Assembly (NCBI GenBank): GCA_024682395.1
Contig: JAIKZH010000029.1
Location: forward strand, 1 to 43,822
Origin: Bacteroidaceae bacterium
GTDB taxonomy: Bacteria > Bacteroidota > Bacteroidia > Bacteroidales > Bacteroidaceae
Direction: 5' to 3'
Length of the DNA: 43,822 nucleotides
In this document: in pieces, positions 8,794 through 17,548 of the stretch
How positions within the stretch are numbered: position 1 is the stretch's first letter
Layout: each line of letters starts with the position of its first letter
Program-made: the position numbers and the translations under genes
The notes under the pieces: generated by a model
Database searches by the model: none
Told to the model about the DNA's origin: nothing
What the model saw: the letters and a program-made list of their open reading frames with translations, nothing else

Positions 8794-10107
8794 TCATCGT
8801 TTACTGAATAAATGTGCACCCAATCTAAGTTCCAGACAATCAGCCTTCAAGAGATGAGCTTTCACATTATATCCAACATAGTATTTATTATGCAAGAATA
8901 GAGGGTACCATTTCAGACCTAATGTTTCATAATATCGTTTTTCATCTACATCAGCCATATACCCCATTTTTCGATGCAGGTAAGTACCGATACTCATATG
9001 CAACGCTATCTGTTTATAAAAACATTCATGCCTTAAAGCTATAGCCAGCACATGTTTATCTGATGTGGTATTCATCTTTCCGCGTTTTCGGTCTATTTCA
9101 AGCACCTTATCGGCATATGTTGCATAACTATAATCAAGTCCGATTCCAGATGCATATTTCTGCGAATAACGATACATTGCAGCTAATGAAATTCCCCAGA
9201 TAGGATGTATACGATAATGTGCAGTTTGGTATGATTCATGATCTTTGGGTATTTCGTAATAATTATACACCCATTCTTCCAATAATGTTTTACCGCCACA
9301 CATTACAGAAGCATCCATATATAAGTATTTGTTTTTACGCCGCTCCTGCTCGTTTTCGCCAGCCATAGGCGAGTCATTAGTGCAGGCTATTTCAGACGCT
9401 TCTGACGGGCTCTTTGGGGCATTTAAGACATCTTTATGAGATGTATTCTCATTTACAGCCAATGGAATTGATGTATTTAAAGTAACACCAAAGAAATTTG
9501 CCCCTTTATTAGGTTTGTCAAGGCTTCCGTTCGACAGATGTTTGAAATCGAGTCCCAACTCTGTTCTTATATTATTCTTAAACTGATATGAGGCATATAG
9601 CCCTAATCCTACATATATAGAAGACCTCGAGCCCAAGAATTCATTATCTACATTATTCCATTTATTGTATGGTTTTGTATTAAACGACACACCATTCTCT
9701 ACGGCATATCCCACACTGAAGCCATTATCTTGGACAAGATGTCGTTTAAAAGCGAAATAAGTAATGATAGAGGCGCCCAATGATGAATAATAATGTGGTG
9801 TCGGATACTCTCGCATCAAACGTGTATGAGTAAAATCTCCGACATAGATACCACCTTCAAGCAAAGGGAAACCCCATGCCACATCGTAGGCATTACTATC
9901 CGCGCGACATGTTTGATAATCAACATAAACAGAATAGAACTGTCCATCGTTTTTCTTAACTAAGTTTACTCCCGCATCTTTATGACCAAGCATTGAGAAT
10001 GCGCCTACAGATGCTCCGACAGAATAATGTGAAACAGAGTCACTTGTTTCTGCGTACACAGGTGTATGAGCAAACAAAAACAATAAAACATCTAGAGTTA
10101 TTCTCAT
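8794..10107 (-). CDS. Acyloxyacyl hydrolase / PagL-like lipid A 3-O-deacylase with a second barrel-like half
   Basis: Probable outer-membrane esterase that removes an acyl chain from lipid A. Residues 1-19 form a signal peptide ending VYA. The first half (about 25-235) resembles the PagL beta-barrel: HLSNGSLDKPNKG contains His190 and Ser192 in the H-x-S-N spacing of the PagL catalytic pair. A polar linker of about 30 residues (about 235-268) leads to a second half (about 269-437) with alternating beta-strand patterns that ends in KAHLLKADCLELRLGAHLF. PagL itself is about 150-170 residues. The first-half call is firm at fold level; the second half's activity is unknown, and the two-part design may be normal in Bacteroidales. 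It lies upstream of rmlA, which fits an LPS role. Confidence 0.75.
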   Translation of the reverse strand: MRITLDVLLFLFAHTPVYAETSDSVSHYSVGASVGAFSMLGHKDAGVNLVKKNDGQFYSVYVDYQTCRADSNAYDVAWGFPLLEGGIYVGDFTHTRLMREYPTPHYYSSLGASIITYFAFKRHLVQDNGFSVGYAVENGVSFNTKPYNKWNNVDNEFLGSRSSIYVGLGLYASYQFKNNIRTELGLDFKHLSNGSLDKPNKGANFFGVTLNTSIPLAVNENTSHKDVLNAPKSPSEASEIACTNDSPMAGENEQERRKNKYLYMDASVMCGGKTLLEEWVYNYYEIPKDHESYQTAHYRIHPIWGISLAAMYRYSQKYASGIGLDYSYATYADKVLEIDRKRGKMNTTSDKHVLAIALRHECFYKQIALHMSIGTYLHRKMGYMADVDEKRYYETLGLKWYPLFLHNKYYVGYNVKAHLLKADCLELRLGAHLFSKR

Positions 10108-10178
10108 AATCCAGACTAAGACAAAGTTTGTAAGTACGTTTTTTATAATTGTTGAACAAGCACAGATATTAAGAAGGA

Positions 10179-10472
10179 TTAGTAGTCGTATTTCCTTTTG
10201 GGATTACGAGGGAACCACCCTTTCTGCACTCGTTTTTTTTGATCGAACAGTTCTTTTATCGTCCATAATGACGAGAAGGCAAATACGCCCAATAACGCAG
10301 CCCAGAATGTATCTTCTATGTATAAGGATCCGATAATACCTCCAAGGCCTAACAATAGGAACACCCACCAGAACTTTGTTCCAGTGTAATATTCAGCCTT
10401 AATCACTACCGGATGGAATAATCCGATAATCAAGAAGGTACATATTCCAATTAATAATCCTTCAATATACAT
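10179..10472 (-). CDS. DUF4491 family small membrane protein
   Basis: The 97 residues have three hydrophobic segments (about 5-20, 33-50, 54-72) and a basic tail (KKRVQKGWFPRNPKRK), so it is an inner-membrane protein with a cytosolic C-terminus. The sequence fits DUF4491, a family of unknown function found mainly in Bacteroidales. It starts 2 bases after the lrp stop codon, so it is very likely translationally coupled to the regulator. Confidence 0.85.
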   Translation of the reverse strand: MYIEGLLIGICTFLIIGLFHPVVIKAEYYTGTKFWWVFLLLGLGGIIGSLYIEDTFWAALLGVFAFSSLWTIKELFDQKKRVQKGWFPRNPKRKYDY

Positions 10473-10474
10473 AA

Positions 10475-10936
10475 TTAGTCAACCACAATTGGTATTTGTC
10501 TTTTTATACTTTGATCCAAAGATATAAGAGTTTCAGTTGAACTGACTCCAGGTATTGCTTGTATTTTATCACACACGATATCCATTAATTGTTCATTGTC
10601 GCGTGCGTAAAGTTTAATAAATAATGCGTATGGTCCCGTTGTACTATGACATTCAACAATTTCTGGAACCTTTTCAAGTTCTCTTACAACAGCACGATAC
10701 ATAGAGCCTTTCTCCAAAGTGATACCAACATAAGTACAAGTACTGAAGCCAAGGCTTTTAGGATTCACAAAATATCCACTACCAGTAATGACATTCAAGT
10801 CAATCAATCGCTGAACGCGTTGATGAATAGCAGCTCTTGACACTTCACATTGAGCTGCGACATCCTTAAATGGGATGCGTGCATTACCGGAGATTATCTC
10901 CATAATCTTTTTATCCAGTTTGTCTATTTTTTCCAT
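10475..10936 (-). CDS. Lrp/AsnC family transcriptional regulator
   Basis: The 153 residues have an N-terminal AsnC-type helix-turn-helix (about 4-62, DKKIMEIISGNARIPFKDVA) and a C-terminal RAM ligand/oligomerisation domain (about 68-148, with GPYALFIKLYARDNEQLMD). Such proteins form dimers and octamers and respond to amino acids. It heads an operon with DUF4491, a lipid A deacylase and rmlA. Its promoter carries a palindrome over the -33 box and a 10-base tandem repeat at the -7 box, which suggests self-regulation. The effector cannot be told from sequence. Confidence 0.93.
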   Translation of the reverse strand: MEKIDKLDKKIMEIISGNARIPFKDVAAQCEVSRAAIHQRVQRLIDLNVITGSGYFVNPKSLGFSTCTYVGITLEKGSMYRAVVRELEKVPEIVECHSTTGPYALFIKLYARDNEQLMDIVCDKIQAIPGVSSTETLISLDQSIKRQIPIVVD

Positions 10937-10967
10937 ACCATTCTATAAAGGAATTGATTTTACATTT

Positions 10968-11015
10968 TGTAAGCAAATGTAAGCAATTTAATTCTTAAGT
11001 CAATAAAATTATTGA
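10968..11015 (-). promoter_or_regulatory. lrp operon promoter with palindrome and tandem repeats
   Basis: On the minus strand ATTG (plus CAAT, 11001-11004) is followed by exactly 19 bases and TACATTTGC (10973-10981). The palindrome TCAATAAAATTATTGA (11000-11015) covers the -33 box, and TGTAAGCAA occurs twice one helical turn apart (10968-10976, 10978-10986) across the -7 box. These are plausible operator sites for the regulator encoded just downstream. Confidence 0.65.
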
Positions 11016-11110
11016 TTTTTTTTTATTTTTTTTTATTTTTGCTTTTATATTGTATTTTTTACTATCGATTTATTTTGCAGACTAAGCAATTCCATGGTCA
11101 AAGCAAATAA

Positions 11111-11153
11111 AAAGAGTTATCAAGCGCTTAATAAAGCATACAGACAACTCTTT
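11111..11153 (-). terminator. Intrinsic terminator of the RND operon
   Basis: On the minus strand AAAGAGTTGTC (11153-11143) pairs with GATAACTCTTT (11121-11111) through one G-U pair, and a run of T follows. It lies 41 bases past the stop of the last gene of the efflux operon. Confidence 0.8.
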
Positions 11154-11193
11154 ATATCTTTATAGAATTACTTAACAACAGAATCTCAATGTA

Positions 11194-11487
11194 TTAAATA
11201 CATTTGTCTATTGTCCACGAGAAAGCTCTTAATCCAAGCATCTCAGTATCCTCATCGAGGGCTTTCAGACGTTTCATAAGAGGCTCTTCCTGTTCGTCTT
11301 CAACGATTGTAAAAATTGTACTGCACATTGAAGGCCACGCATGAGTACCATAATGAGGGTCGCCTGTCTTAGAACCACGTCCTTGAGTGTCATGCATCAT
11401 GGTGAATCCACGTACGTTAGTTCTGTCTAATGCAGCTATCACACCTTCATAATGAGCCTGATCAAATGAAATCATTATAGCTTTCAT
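11194..11487 (-). CDS. PG0541 family transporter-associated protein (PII-like)
   Basis: The 97 residues match the small protein family named after Porphyromonas PG0541, which is regularly encoded beside RND efflux genes. The pattern of beta strands and helices (MKAIMISFDQAHYEGVIAAL, then STIFTIVEDEQEEPLMKRLKAL) resembles the ferredoxin-like fold of PII signalling proteins. Here it is the fourth gene after the outer-membrane factor, MFP and RND genes, 54 bases past the pump gene, with a terminator behind it. No function is established; sensing a small ligand or controlling the pump is inference. Confidence 0.8.
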   Translation of the reverse strand: MKAIMISFDQAHYEGVIAALDRTNVRGFTMMHDTQGRGSKTGDPHYGTHAWPSMCSTIFTIVEDEQEEPLMKRLKALDEDTEMLGLRAFSWTIDKCI

Positions 11488-11541
11488 ATATTGATATTTT
11501 TTGATAATCTATTAATAATCATTTTTAATTATTGATGTGAA

Positions 11542-14500
11542 CTATGCCTCCTCGTCCTCAATAAACTTGAGTTCTTTCTCTTTATTTTCTTTCCAATAAG
11601 CATCAAGTTCCATACTTTCCTTCATTGCCTTGCGTTTTCGTGTGATGCCTACACCACCAAAGATACAGAACATTGTAGGAACATATATAAGTGTCAGTAT
11701 TGTTGATACTGTAAGACCACCGATCACACTGATACCCAATGGACGCCACATCTCAGCACCTACACCCTGACTGACAGCCATTGGAACCATACCGAGGATT
11801 GTTGTCAGAGTGGTCATAAGGATTGGTCTCAGACGGCTACGTGCAGCAACGACAGCAGAGCGTATTAAACCGAATTTACGTTCACGCAACAATTGTGTAT
11901 AGTCGATAAGAACAATACCATTCTTCACTACGATACCAATAAGCATGATTCCACCGAGAATTGACATGATATTCAATGTTGTACCTGTTAACATCAAACT
12001 GAATATAATACCAGAGAATGCAAACACGATTGAGAGTATTATGATGAATGGATAAGTAAGTGATTCAAACTGAGCAGCCATCACAATGAACACGAGAATG
12101 ATAATAAGAATACCCAAAGTTCCGAGGTCTTTATTACTATCTTGTTGATCTTCATATGAACCAGAAACCTGATATGTTACGCCACTTGGCAATTCCAAAC
12201 TATCGCATAATTGATAGCCCAATTCGACACCATCAGACAAGGCTTTACCACTTGCCAACACAGCATCAACAGTTACGATACGTTGGCGGTCCTTACGTTC
12301 AATTGTAGGAGGGATAGAAGATTCGCGAATAGTAGCAATATCACGTACATGAATGTTCTGTCCATATCCGTTTGGTATAAGCATATTCTCGATATTATCG
12401 ATAGAAACACGCTCATTTACATCGTAACGTACCTTTATGTCATATTCCTCACCATCTTCACGATAATATGAGAGTAATGAACCATTTATAAGGTTACGAA
12501 TATGTGATGCTGCAGTTGACATACCGATTCCTTGTTGTGCTAACTTCTCTCGGTCAAAATCAATCACAAGTTCAGGTTGATAATCCGAACGAGACACATT
12601 AACCTGAGTAATGAGTTCACTCTTACGGAATTCGTTAGCCAACTTAGTAGCAAAATCATATGTATTATTCAAGTCATATCCGTAGATTTCGAATGATGCT
12701 GTATTCTGTCCTCCCATTGAAGATTTCATACCACCTAACAACACGATAAATCTATCTAAATCCAAATCTGCCTTACAGTCGGCACGCATCTGGTCGCATA
12801 TATCCGACAGTTTTTCTTTACGTTTATTAGATGGACAGAATTTGATGTTAAATGATATGATATGTGAACCATTTGAGTTAAGTGACGCATAAGTGTTATT
12901 ATCACCAGCCTGACCCACTGTAAAGTTACATACTTCAAGGATATCGCCGTAACGTTGCATCCATATGTTGGTGAATTTCTTAGCCACCTCTTCAGCCTTT
13001 TCCACACGTGTTCCTACAGGAAGTTGTAATGTCACACCGACACGTCCTGAGTCGTTAGCAGGCATGAATTCAGAATCAAGTCCGAAAATTGTTGCAGCCA
13101 ACACACTTGTAAGGAAGAACGCTATACAACCTATAATTACTGTCCAACGATGTCTTACAGCCCAATTGATTTTATTTTCGTACCAAGCATCCAACTTATC
13201 CAAAGAACGCTGAACAGGTCCATATATTTTTCTGAACAAGTTGCCTTGTTTCTTCTTTAGACGAAGCATCTGAGAACAAAGCATTGGAGTAAATGAAAGG
13301 GCAGATGTTGTAGAGACAGTCATGATGATACACATCATCCAACCAAGTTCTTTAAACAAGACTCCAGACATACCTGACACCATTGTAAGAGGGAAGAACA
13401 CGGCAATCATTGTAAGTGTAGATGCGATTACAGACACAGCCACCTCATTAGTTCCGTGAATTGCAGCTTGTTTTGGATCAGAGCCACGCTCAATATGAGT
13501 TGTCACATTCTCCAATACTACGATAGCATCATCGACCACATTTCCGATTGCGATTGACAAACATGACATAGATATCATGTTAAGTGAGCTACCCGTTGCA
13601 TACAGATAAATAAATGACGCAATCAATGACATCGGAATTGTAATACAGATAATTACTGTAGCTCTCCATCGTCCTAGGAAGACAAATACAACTATGATGA
13701 CGAATAAAAGTGCGAAAAGCACAGTTTCTGTCAATGAGCCTATAGTCTGTTTAATATTATCAGAAGTATCAACGATGATACCCAATTTAACATCTGAAGG
13801 AAGATTCTTCTGTAAGTCAGGCAACAATGATCGAACCTCATTTGCAATTTGAACAGAGTTGGCACCACTTTGTTTTTGAACGATGATCATAGCACCTTGC
13901 GCACCATTAGTATATGTGCGTTGAGCGCGTTCCTCTACATCATCGACAATGCGTGCCACATCTTTAAGATACACGACAGCACCATCTTTATACCCTACTA
14001 TCACATTATTCATCTGTTGTGGATCAGTAAATTCACCTTCCACACGTACAGTATAAGTCTGGGTACCGATATCCATTGTACCACCAGTGATGTTCTTATT
14101 TTCTGAAGCAATCGCACTGCTGACTTGTGCGGCACTCAATCCATATGCCTCCATTTTATTGGCATCCATATAGATATTGATTTCGCGTTTAGGTGCACCA
14201 GATATAGACACAGAACCTACACCATCTACACGAGCCAGAGGGTTTGCAACAGTTTCATCCAAGATCTTGTACAATGCTTTCTGACTGACATCAGCCTGAG
14301 CAGACAGCAACAAGATTGGAATCATGTCGGTAGAGAACTTGAAAAGGATAGGTTGATTAGCATCTGTAGGCAAAGCATTAGAAACCATATCCAATTTATC
14401 TCGCACATCATTTGTCAACGCATCGATATCATAACCATATTCAAATTCAAGTGTAAGAACAGAAACATTATCTTTTGAACTTGATGTGATATGTTTTAGA

Positions 14501-14727
14501 TGCTCAACAGAATTCAATGTATTTTCAAGAGGTCGAGTTACATTGTTCTCTATATCATTGGCTGAAGCTCCATTATAATACGTCAATACCATGATAGTAT
14601 TGGTATCAATATCCGGATAAAGGTCTATCGGCAACTTAGCCAGTGAAAACACACCAAAGATTATCACAGCCAAGAAGCACAAGCTTGTCATTATCGGACG
14701 TTTTACTGCTCCTTCGTATAAACTCAT
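11542..14727 (-). CDS. RND (AcrB/HAE1-type) efflux pump permease
   Basis: Proton-driven inner-membrane pump of a tripartite efflux system. The 1061 residues have the standard layout: membrane segment 1 (about 10-30), a first large periplasmic loop, TM2-6 (about 335-490), a second large loop, and TM8-12 (about 865-1030). The TM4 motif GNVVDDAIVVLENV carries the paired aspartates used for proton transfer. The C-terminus is rich in Glu and Lys. It lies between the MFP gene (41 bases upstream) and the PG0541-like gene. Substrates cannot be predicted from sequence; drugs, bile salts or fatty acids are all possible. Confidence 0.95.
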   Translation of the reverse strand: MSLYEGAVKRPIMTSLCFLAVIIFGVFSLAKLPIDLYPDIDTNTIMVLTYYNGASANDIENNVTRPLENTLNSVEHLKHITSSSKDNVSVLTLEFEYGYDIDALTNDVRDKLDMVSNALPTDANQPILFKFSTDMIPILLLSAQADVSQKALYKILDETVANPLARVDGVGSVSISGAPKREINIYMDANKMEAYGLSAAQVSSAIASENKNITGGTMDIGTQTYTVRVEGEFTDPQQMNNVIVGYKDGAVVYLKDVARIVDDVEERAQRTYTNGAQGAMIIVQKQSGANSVQIANEVRSLLPDLQKNLPSDVKLGIIVDTSDNIKQTIGSLTETVLFALLFVIIVVFVFLGRWRATVIICITIPMSLIASFIYLYATGSSLNMISMSCLSIAIGNVVDDAIVVLENVTTHIERGSDPKQAAIHGTNEVAVSVIASTLTMIAVFFPLTMVSGMSGVLFKELGWMMCIIMTVSTTSALSFTPMLCSQMLRLKKKQGNLFRKIYGPVQRSLDKLDAWYENKINWAVRHRWTVIIGCIAFFLTSVLAATIFGLDSEFMPANDSGRVGVTLQLPVGTRVEKAEEVAKKFTNIWMQRYGDILEVCNFTVGQAGDNNTYASLNSNGSHIISFNIKFCPSNKRKEKLSDICDQMRADCKADLDLDRFIVLLGGMKSSMGGQNTASFEIYGYDLNNTYDFATKLANEFRKSELITQVNVSRSDYQPELVIDFDREKLAQQGIGMSTAASHIRNLINGSLLSYYREDGEEYDIKVRYDVNERVSIDNIENMLIPNGYGQNIHVRDIATIRESSIPPTIERKDRQRIVTVDAVLASGKALSDGVELGYQLCDSLELPSGVTYQVSGSYEDQQDSNKDLGTLGILIIILVFIVMAAQFESLTYPFIIILSIVFAFSGIIFSLMLTGTTLNIMSILGGIMLIGIVVKNGIVLIDYTQLLRERKFGLIRSAVVAARSRLRPILMTTLTTILGMVPMAVSQGVGAEMWRPLGISVIGGLTVSTILTLIYVPTMFCIFGGVGITRKRKAMKESMELDAYWKENKEKELKFIEDEEA

Positions 14728-14768
14728 ATTTCAGTATTGTTATATTTAAAAATTAATGAAACAAGCTA

Positions 14769-15812
14769 TTATCTATCAACCTTAACCACTTCAACCCCAT
14801 CAGCCAATCGTGACATACCAGCCACCACAACTTGAGCATCAGGATCTACTCCGCTGATTATTTCATACTGAGAACCTATGTGCTTACCAAGTTCTACTTT
14901 CACATAATAAACTTTTCTGTTTTTATAAACATACACATAACGGTCACCAGCACCAACTTGTTTTACGAGAGCCACATCAGGAATCATAACACGTTTTACG
15001 TTATCAAATGCTATTGTAGCGCGTGCGAACATTCCAGGGCGCACTCTTTGGTCTTTATTTGGAACTGTCACCTCGATAGAGAAAGTATGTGTGTTTTTAT
15101 CTATTGTTGGATAAATTGTAGATACAGTACCTCCGAACAATTCATCGCCATATGCATCCAATGTAATATCCACAGGCATACCAAGTGTAACTTTCTTATA
15201 GTATATCTCAGAGATATTGACAAGTAATTTTACAGGAGTCAGTTGTTCTATTGTAAGAATAGGTTGTGCTCCAGACATATCGCCGTTGTCATAGTTGCGT
15301 GCTGTAACCACACCACTTATTGGACTTGTAAGTTGTGTATTTTGGCTCATTTGTGACAACTGGCTTCTAACCATCTCAACAGATTTTCTTTGGATGGTGA
15401 GTTGAGTTTGAGCTGCATCGAATTCAGACTTTGAGATACCTCCTGTTGCATAAAGTTCAGAAGTTCTATTAAATTCGACTATTTGGTTTTGCAATTGTGC
15501 TTGAGCACTCTGCAATTGTAATTTTAACTGATCTTGATTTGCACCGTCAAGTTGCACAAGTAACTGTCCTTTAGCTACATGGTCACCGACATCGACATAA
15601 ATACGAGAAATACGTTGAGCCATATTAGGTGAAATATTATTTTTCACATCACTTTCCACCGTAGCAGTATATGCTTCGGTTTGAGGCACGTTCTGCTGAG
15701 TAACAGCAGCGACTTTCACCAGTGGTTTCTCGTTCATTTTTGCAGCATTATCTTTTTTATTACATGAAACAGCTGCAAGAAGAACAAATGTCATTAATAC
15801 AATCTTTTTCAT
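14769..15812 (-). CDS. RND efflux periplasmic adaptor (MFP) lipoprotein
   Basis: Membrane-fusion adaptor joining the RND pump to the outer-membrane factor. The 347 residues begin with a lipoprotein signal whose lipobox AAVSC puts the lipidated Cys at residue 17. Then come a barrel-sandwich/lipoyl half (about 60-85, VDVGDHVAKGQLLVQLD), an alpha-helical hairpin (about 85-145, LQLQSAQAQLQNQI), the second lipoyl half (LTSPISGVVTARNYDNGD), and beta-barrel and membrane-proximal domains. Middle gene of the efflux operon. Confidence 0.95.
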   Translation of the reverse strand: MKKIVLMTFVLLAAVSCNKKDNAAKMNEKPLVKVAAVTQQNVPQTEAYTATVESDVKNNISPNMAQRISRIYVDVGDHVAKGQLLVQLDGANQDQLKLQLQSAQAQLQNQIVEFNRTSELYATGGISKSEFDAAQTQLTIQRKSVEMVRSQLSQMSQNTQLTSPISGVVTARNYDNGDMSGAQPILTIEQLTPVKLLVNISEIYYKKVTLGMPVDITLDAYGDELFGGTVSTIYPTIDKNTHTFSIEVTVPNKDQRVRPGMFARATIAFDNVKRVMIPDVALVKQVGAGDRYVYVYKNRKVYYVKVELGKHIGSQYEIISGVDPDAQVVVAGMSRLADGVEVVKVDR

Positions 15813-15872
15813 TTTAGTATGTTTTTATTTATTCGTATCTAATTTAATATTGTCTGGAAATGTATCAATTTA

Positions 15873-17183
15873 TTAAAATTCACGTCCAAGAGTGTAGTTA
15901 AGATCTGATTTATTAGTCAGATATTCATATATTGACTGCACATAAGTCAACTGTGCCTGTGTAAGTGCCACCTGACTTTGATTCAGCTCAAGGATAGTTC
16001 CTCGACCAACTTCATATCGCTTTGCAGATATTGTAACTGCTTTGTCAGCCTGTTCAACAGCAGTCTTATTTGATTCCATCTGAGCTATTGAAGAAGCCAT
16101 ATTATTTCGATAAGACTGTACAGACATCAACAATGAACGTTCAGTATTCAAACGTGAATCAGTCATTTGAGACAATTGGATCTTTGTTGATTTCAGTTTT
16201 GTCCAATTTGATGCTTTAAAAATCGGAATTGAAACAGCAAAAGTAAACGATGCAGAAGGTGACCATTCATAATCCCATACCTTCCAGTTATCGTTATACA
16301 GAGATTGATATTGTCCTGTAAGACTGAATGCTACTGTTGGCATGAAATTAGTACGTTGGATTTTCAAATTACGTTCCAACATTGATTTATTAAGATCTAA
16401 TTGTTTCAATGTTGAGTTATTCTGCAATTCATCAGTTACGGCTGTAACTTCCGATAACAACATTTCATTTTGATAGTTTTCTAATTTATCTACAATATTA
16501 ACGTCCAAATCAGGATTAATACCCATAAGGACCTTTAATTGTAGTTTTACCAACGACAATGCATTTTTTGTAGATACAAGACTTGAATTCATACTTCTCA
16601 TCTGCACCTCAGCACTTATTTTGTCATATTCACTTACCTTGCCTACGTTGAATTTCTGTTCTACCACATCATATGACTGTTTGCTTGTATTATACGCTTT
16701 TTGAACGACGTCATATGAGTCTTGAGCCAAAAGAACGTGATAATAAGCCTTAGTAACCTGATTAATTAGGTCTAATCTACTTCCACGAGCTTTTTCTTGA
16801 GCCAAAAGAATATCTTCTTTTGAAAGTTTCATAGCTTGATATACTGCAGGAGCAAAAACTGGGACATTTAATGCAGCAGAAACATTTCCTGTATTAACAC
16901 CATCCCTACCCATTTTAAAGCTGTTACCACTCAATTTCATTTCAGCGGCAATTAAGGTATGCTGAAGACTTGCATTTGCAGTAACCTCAGGCAATAATGC
17001 CATCCATGCCTCTTTTTGGGCATTTTCTTTCAATTGAATTTCCTTATCGGCTACACGTATAGTAGGATTCTCGGTCAATGCGATATCTATGGCCTTTTGC
17101 AATGTCAGATCAATTTGTTGTGAGAAAGATGGTATACCAACAAAAAACAGACCTATGATTAAGAACAATTTTGTTTCTTTCAT
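15873..17183 (-). CDS. TolC-like outer-membrane efflux protein
   Basis: Outer-membrane channel of the tripartite pump. The 436 residues start with a signal peptide (cleavage near residue 21, PSFSQQ), followed by the two OEP repeats of long amphipathic helices (for example KAIDIALTENPTIRVADKEI and KAVTISAKRYEVGRGTILEL). In Bacteroidales this gene often comes first in RND operons, as here. It follows a promoter at 17285-17317 and a terminator-like hairpin in the leader. Confidence 0.94.
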   Translation of the reverse strand: MKETKLFLIIGLFFVGIPSFSQQIDLTLQKAIDIALTENPTIRVADKEIQLKENAQKEAWMALLPEVTANASLQHTLIAAEMKLSGNSFKMGRDGVNTGNVSAALNVPVFAPAVYQAMKLSKEDILLAQEKARGSRLDLINQVTKAYYHVLLAQDSYDVVQKAYNTSKQSYDVVEQKFNVGKVSEYDKISAEVQMRSMNSSLVSTKNALSLVKLQLKVLMGINPDLDVNIVDKLENYQNEMLLSEVTAVTDELQNNSTLKQLDLNKSMLERNLKIQRTNFMPTVAFSLTGQYQSLYNDNWKVWDYEWSPSASFTFAVSIPIFKASNWTKLKSTKIQLSQMTDSRLNTERSLLMSVQSYRNNMASSIAQMESNKTAVEQADKAVTISAKRYEVGRGTILELNQSQVALTQAQLTYVQSIYEYLTNKSDLNYTLGREF

Positions 17184-17223
17184 TTTCCCTTACTGCTTAT
17201 AATACTTATTAATTGATTTCTGA

Positions 17224-17252
17224 AAAAACACTACACCAAACCAGGTGTTGTG
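17224..17252 (-). terminator. Terminator-like hairpin in the leader of the efflux operon
   Basis: On the minus strand CACAACACC (17252-17244) and GGTGTAGTG (17237-17229) form a stem with one A-A mismatch and a TGGTTT loop, directly followed by six T residues. It lies about 25 bases after the expected transcription start and 40 bases before the TolC start codon, so it is placed as an attenuator rather than an end-of-gene terminator. Read as DNA it is also an imperfect palindrome and could be an operator. Confidence 0.55.
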
Positions 17253-17284
17253 ATTTTACCTATATAAAATATACTTATATCTCT

Positions 17285-17317
17285 GCAAAGATAATCTTTT
17301 TATACCTTTTGACCAAA
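17285..17317 (-). promoter_or_regulatory. Promoter of the TolC-MFP-RND operon
   Basis: On the minus strand TTTG (plus CAAA, 17314-17317), then 20 bases, then TATCTTTGC (17293-17285). This is a near-ideal Bacteroidetes -33/-7 promoter. The first coding gene starts about 100 bases downstream. Confidence 0.85.
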
Positions 17318-17368
17318 AATAATATACTTTTTGTCCGATATTTTCAACCTTTTGACAACTTTTTGTAA
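17301..17368 (-). repeat. Phased direct repeats upstream of the efflux promoter
   Basis: Four related 14-base units read on the plus strand: TATACCTTTTGACC (17301), TATACTTTTTGTCC (17323), TCAACCTTTTGACA (17344) and ACAACTTTTTGTAA (17355). Units 1 and 2 share 12 of 14 bases. Their spacings are 22, 21 and 11 bases, i.e. whole helical turns, from the -33 box upstream. This is the layout expected for an activator or repressor that binds direct repeats on one face of the DNA. Confidence 0.6.
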
Positions 17369-17512
17369 TATATTAATAATTAAATATTATAGATTCAATA
17401 TCTATTAACATTTAAAGACATTCAAACATACAGATACTATTACAAATGAGAAATATTCAATTTTATAAAAATGGTTCATATATCGGTCATGCTACATCTA
17501 AAAACAAAAAGA
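17369..17512. other. Non-coding stretch between the efflux operon and the TlpA gene
   Basis: This AT-rich stretch belongs to the 365-base gap between the TolC gene and the TlpA-like gene. Apart from the promoter, repeats and hairpins listed separately, I see no gene or RNA structure in it. Confidence 0.5.
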
Positions 17513-17535
17513 AACTCAGGTGATTCACCTGAGTT
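17513..17535 (-). terminator. Intrinsic terminator of the TlpA-like gene
   Basis: AACTCAGGTG (17513-17522) and CACCTGAGTT (17526-17535) form a perfect 10-base-pair stem. On the minus strand it is followed by TTTCTTTTTGTTTTT. It lies 13 bases past the stop codon. Confidence 0.9.
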
Positions 17536-17548
17536 CCCTATTATTATC

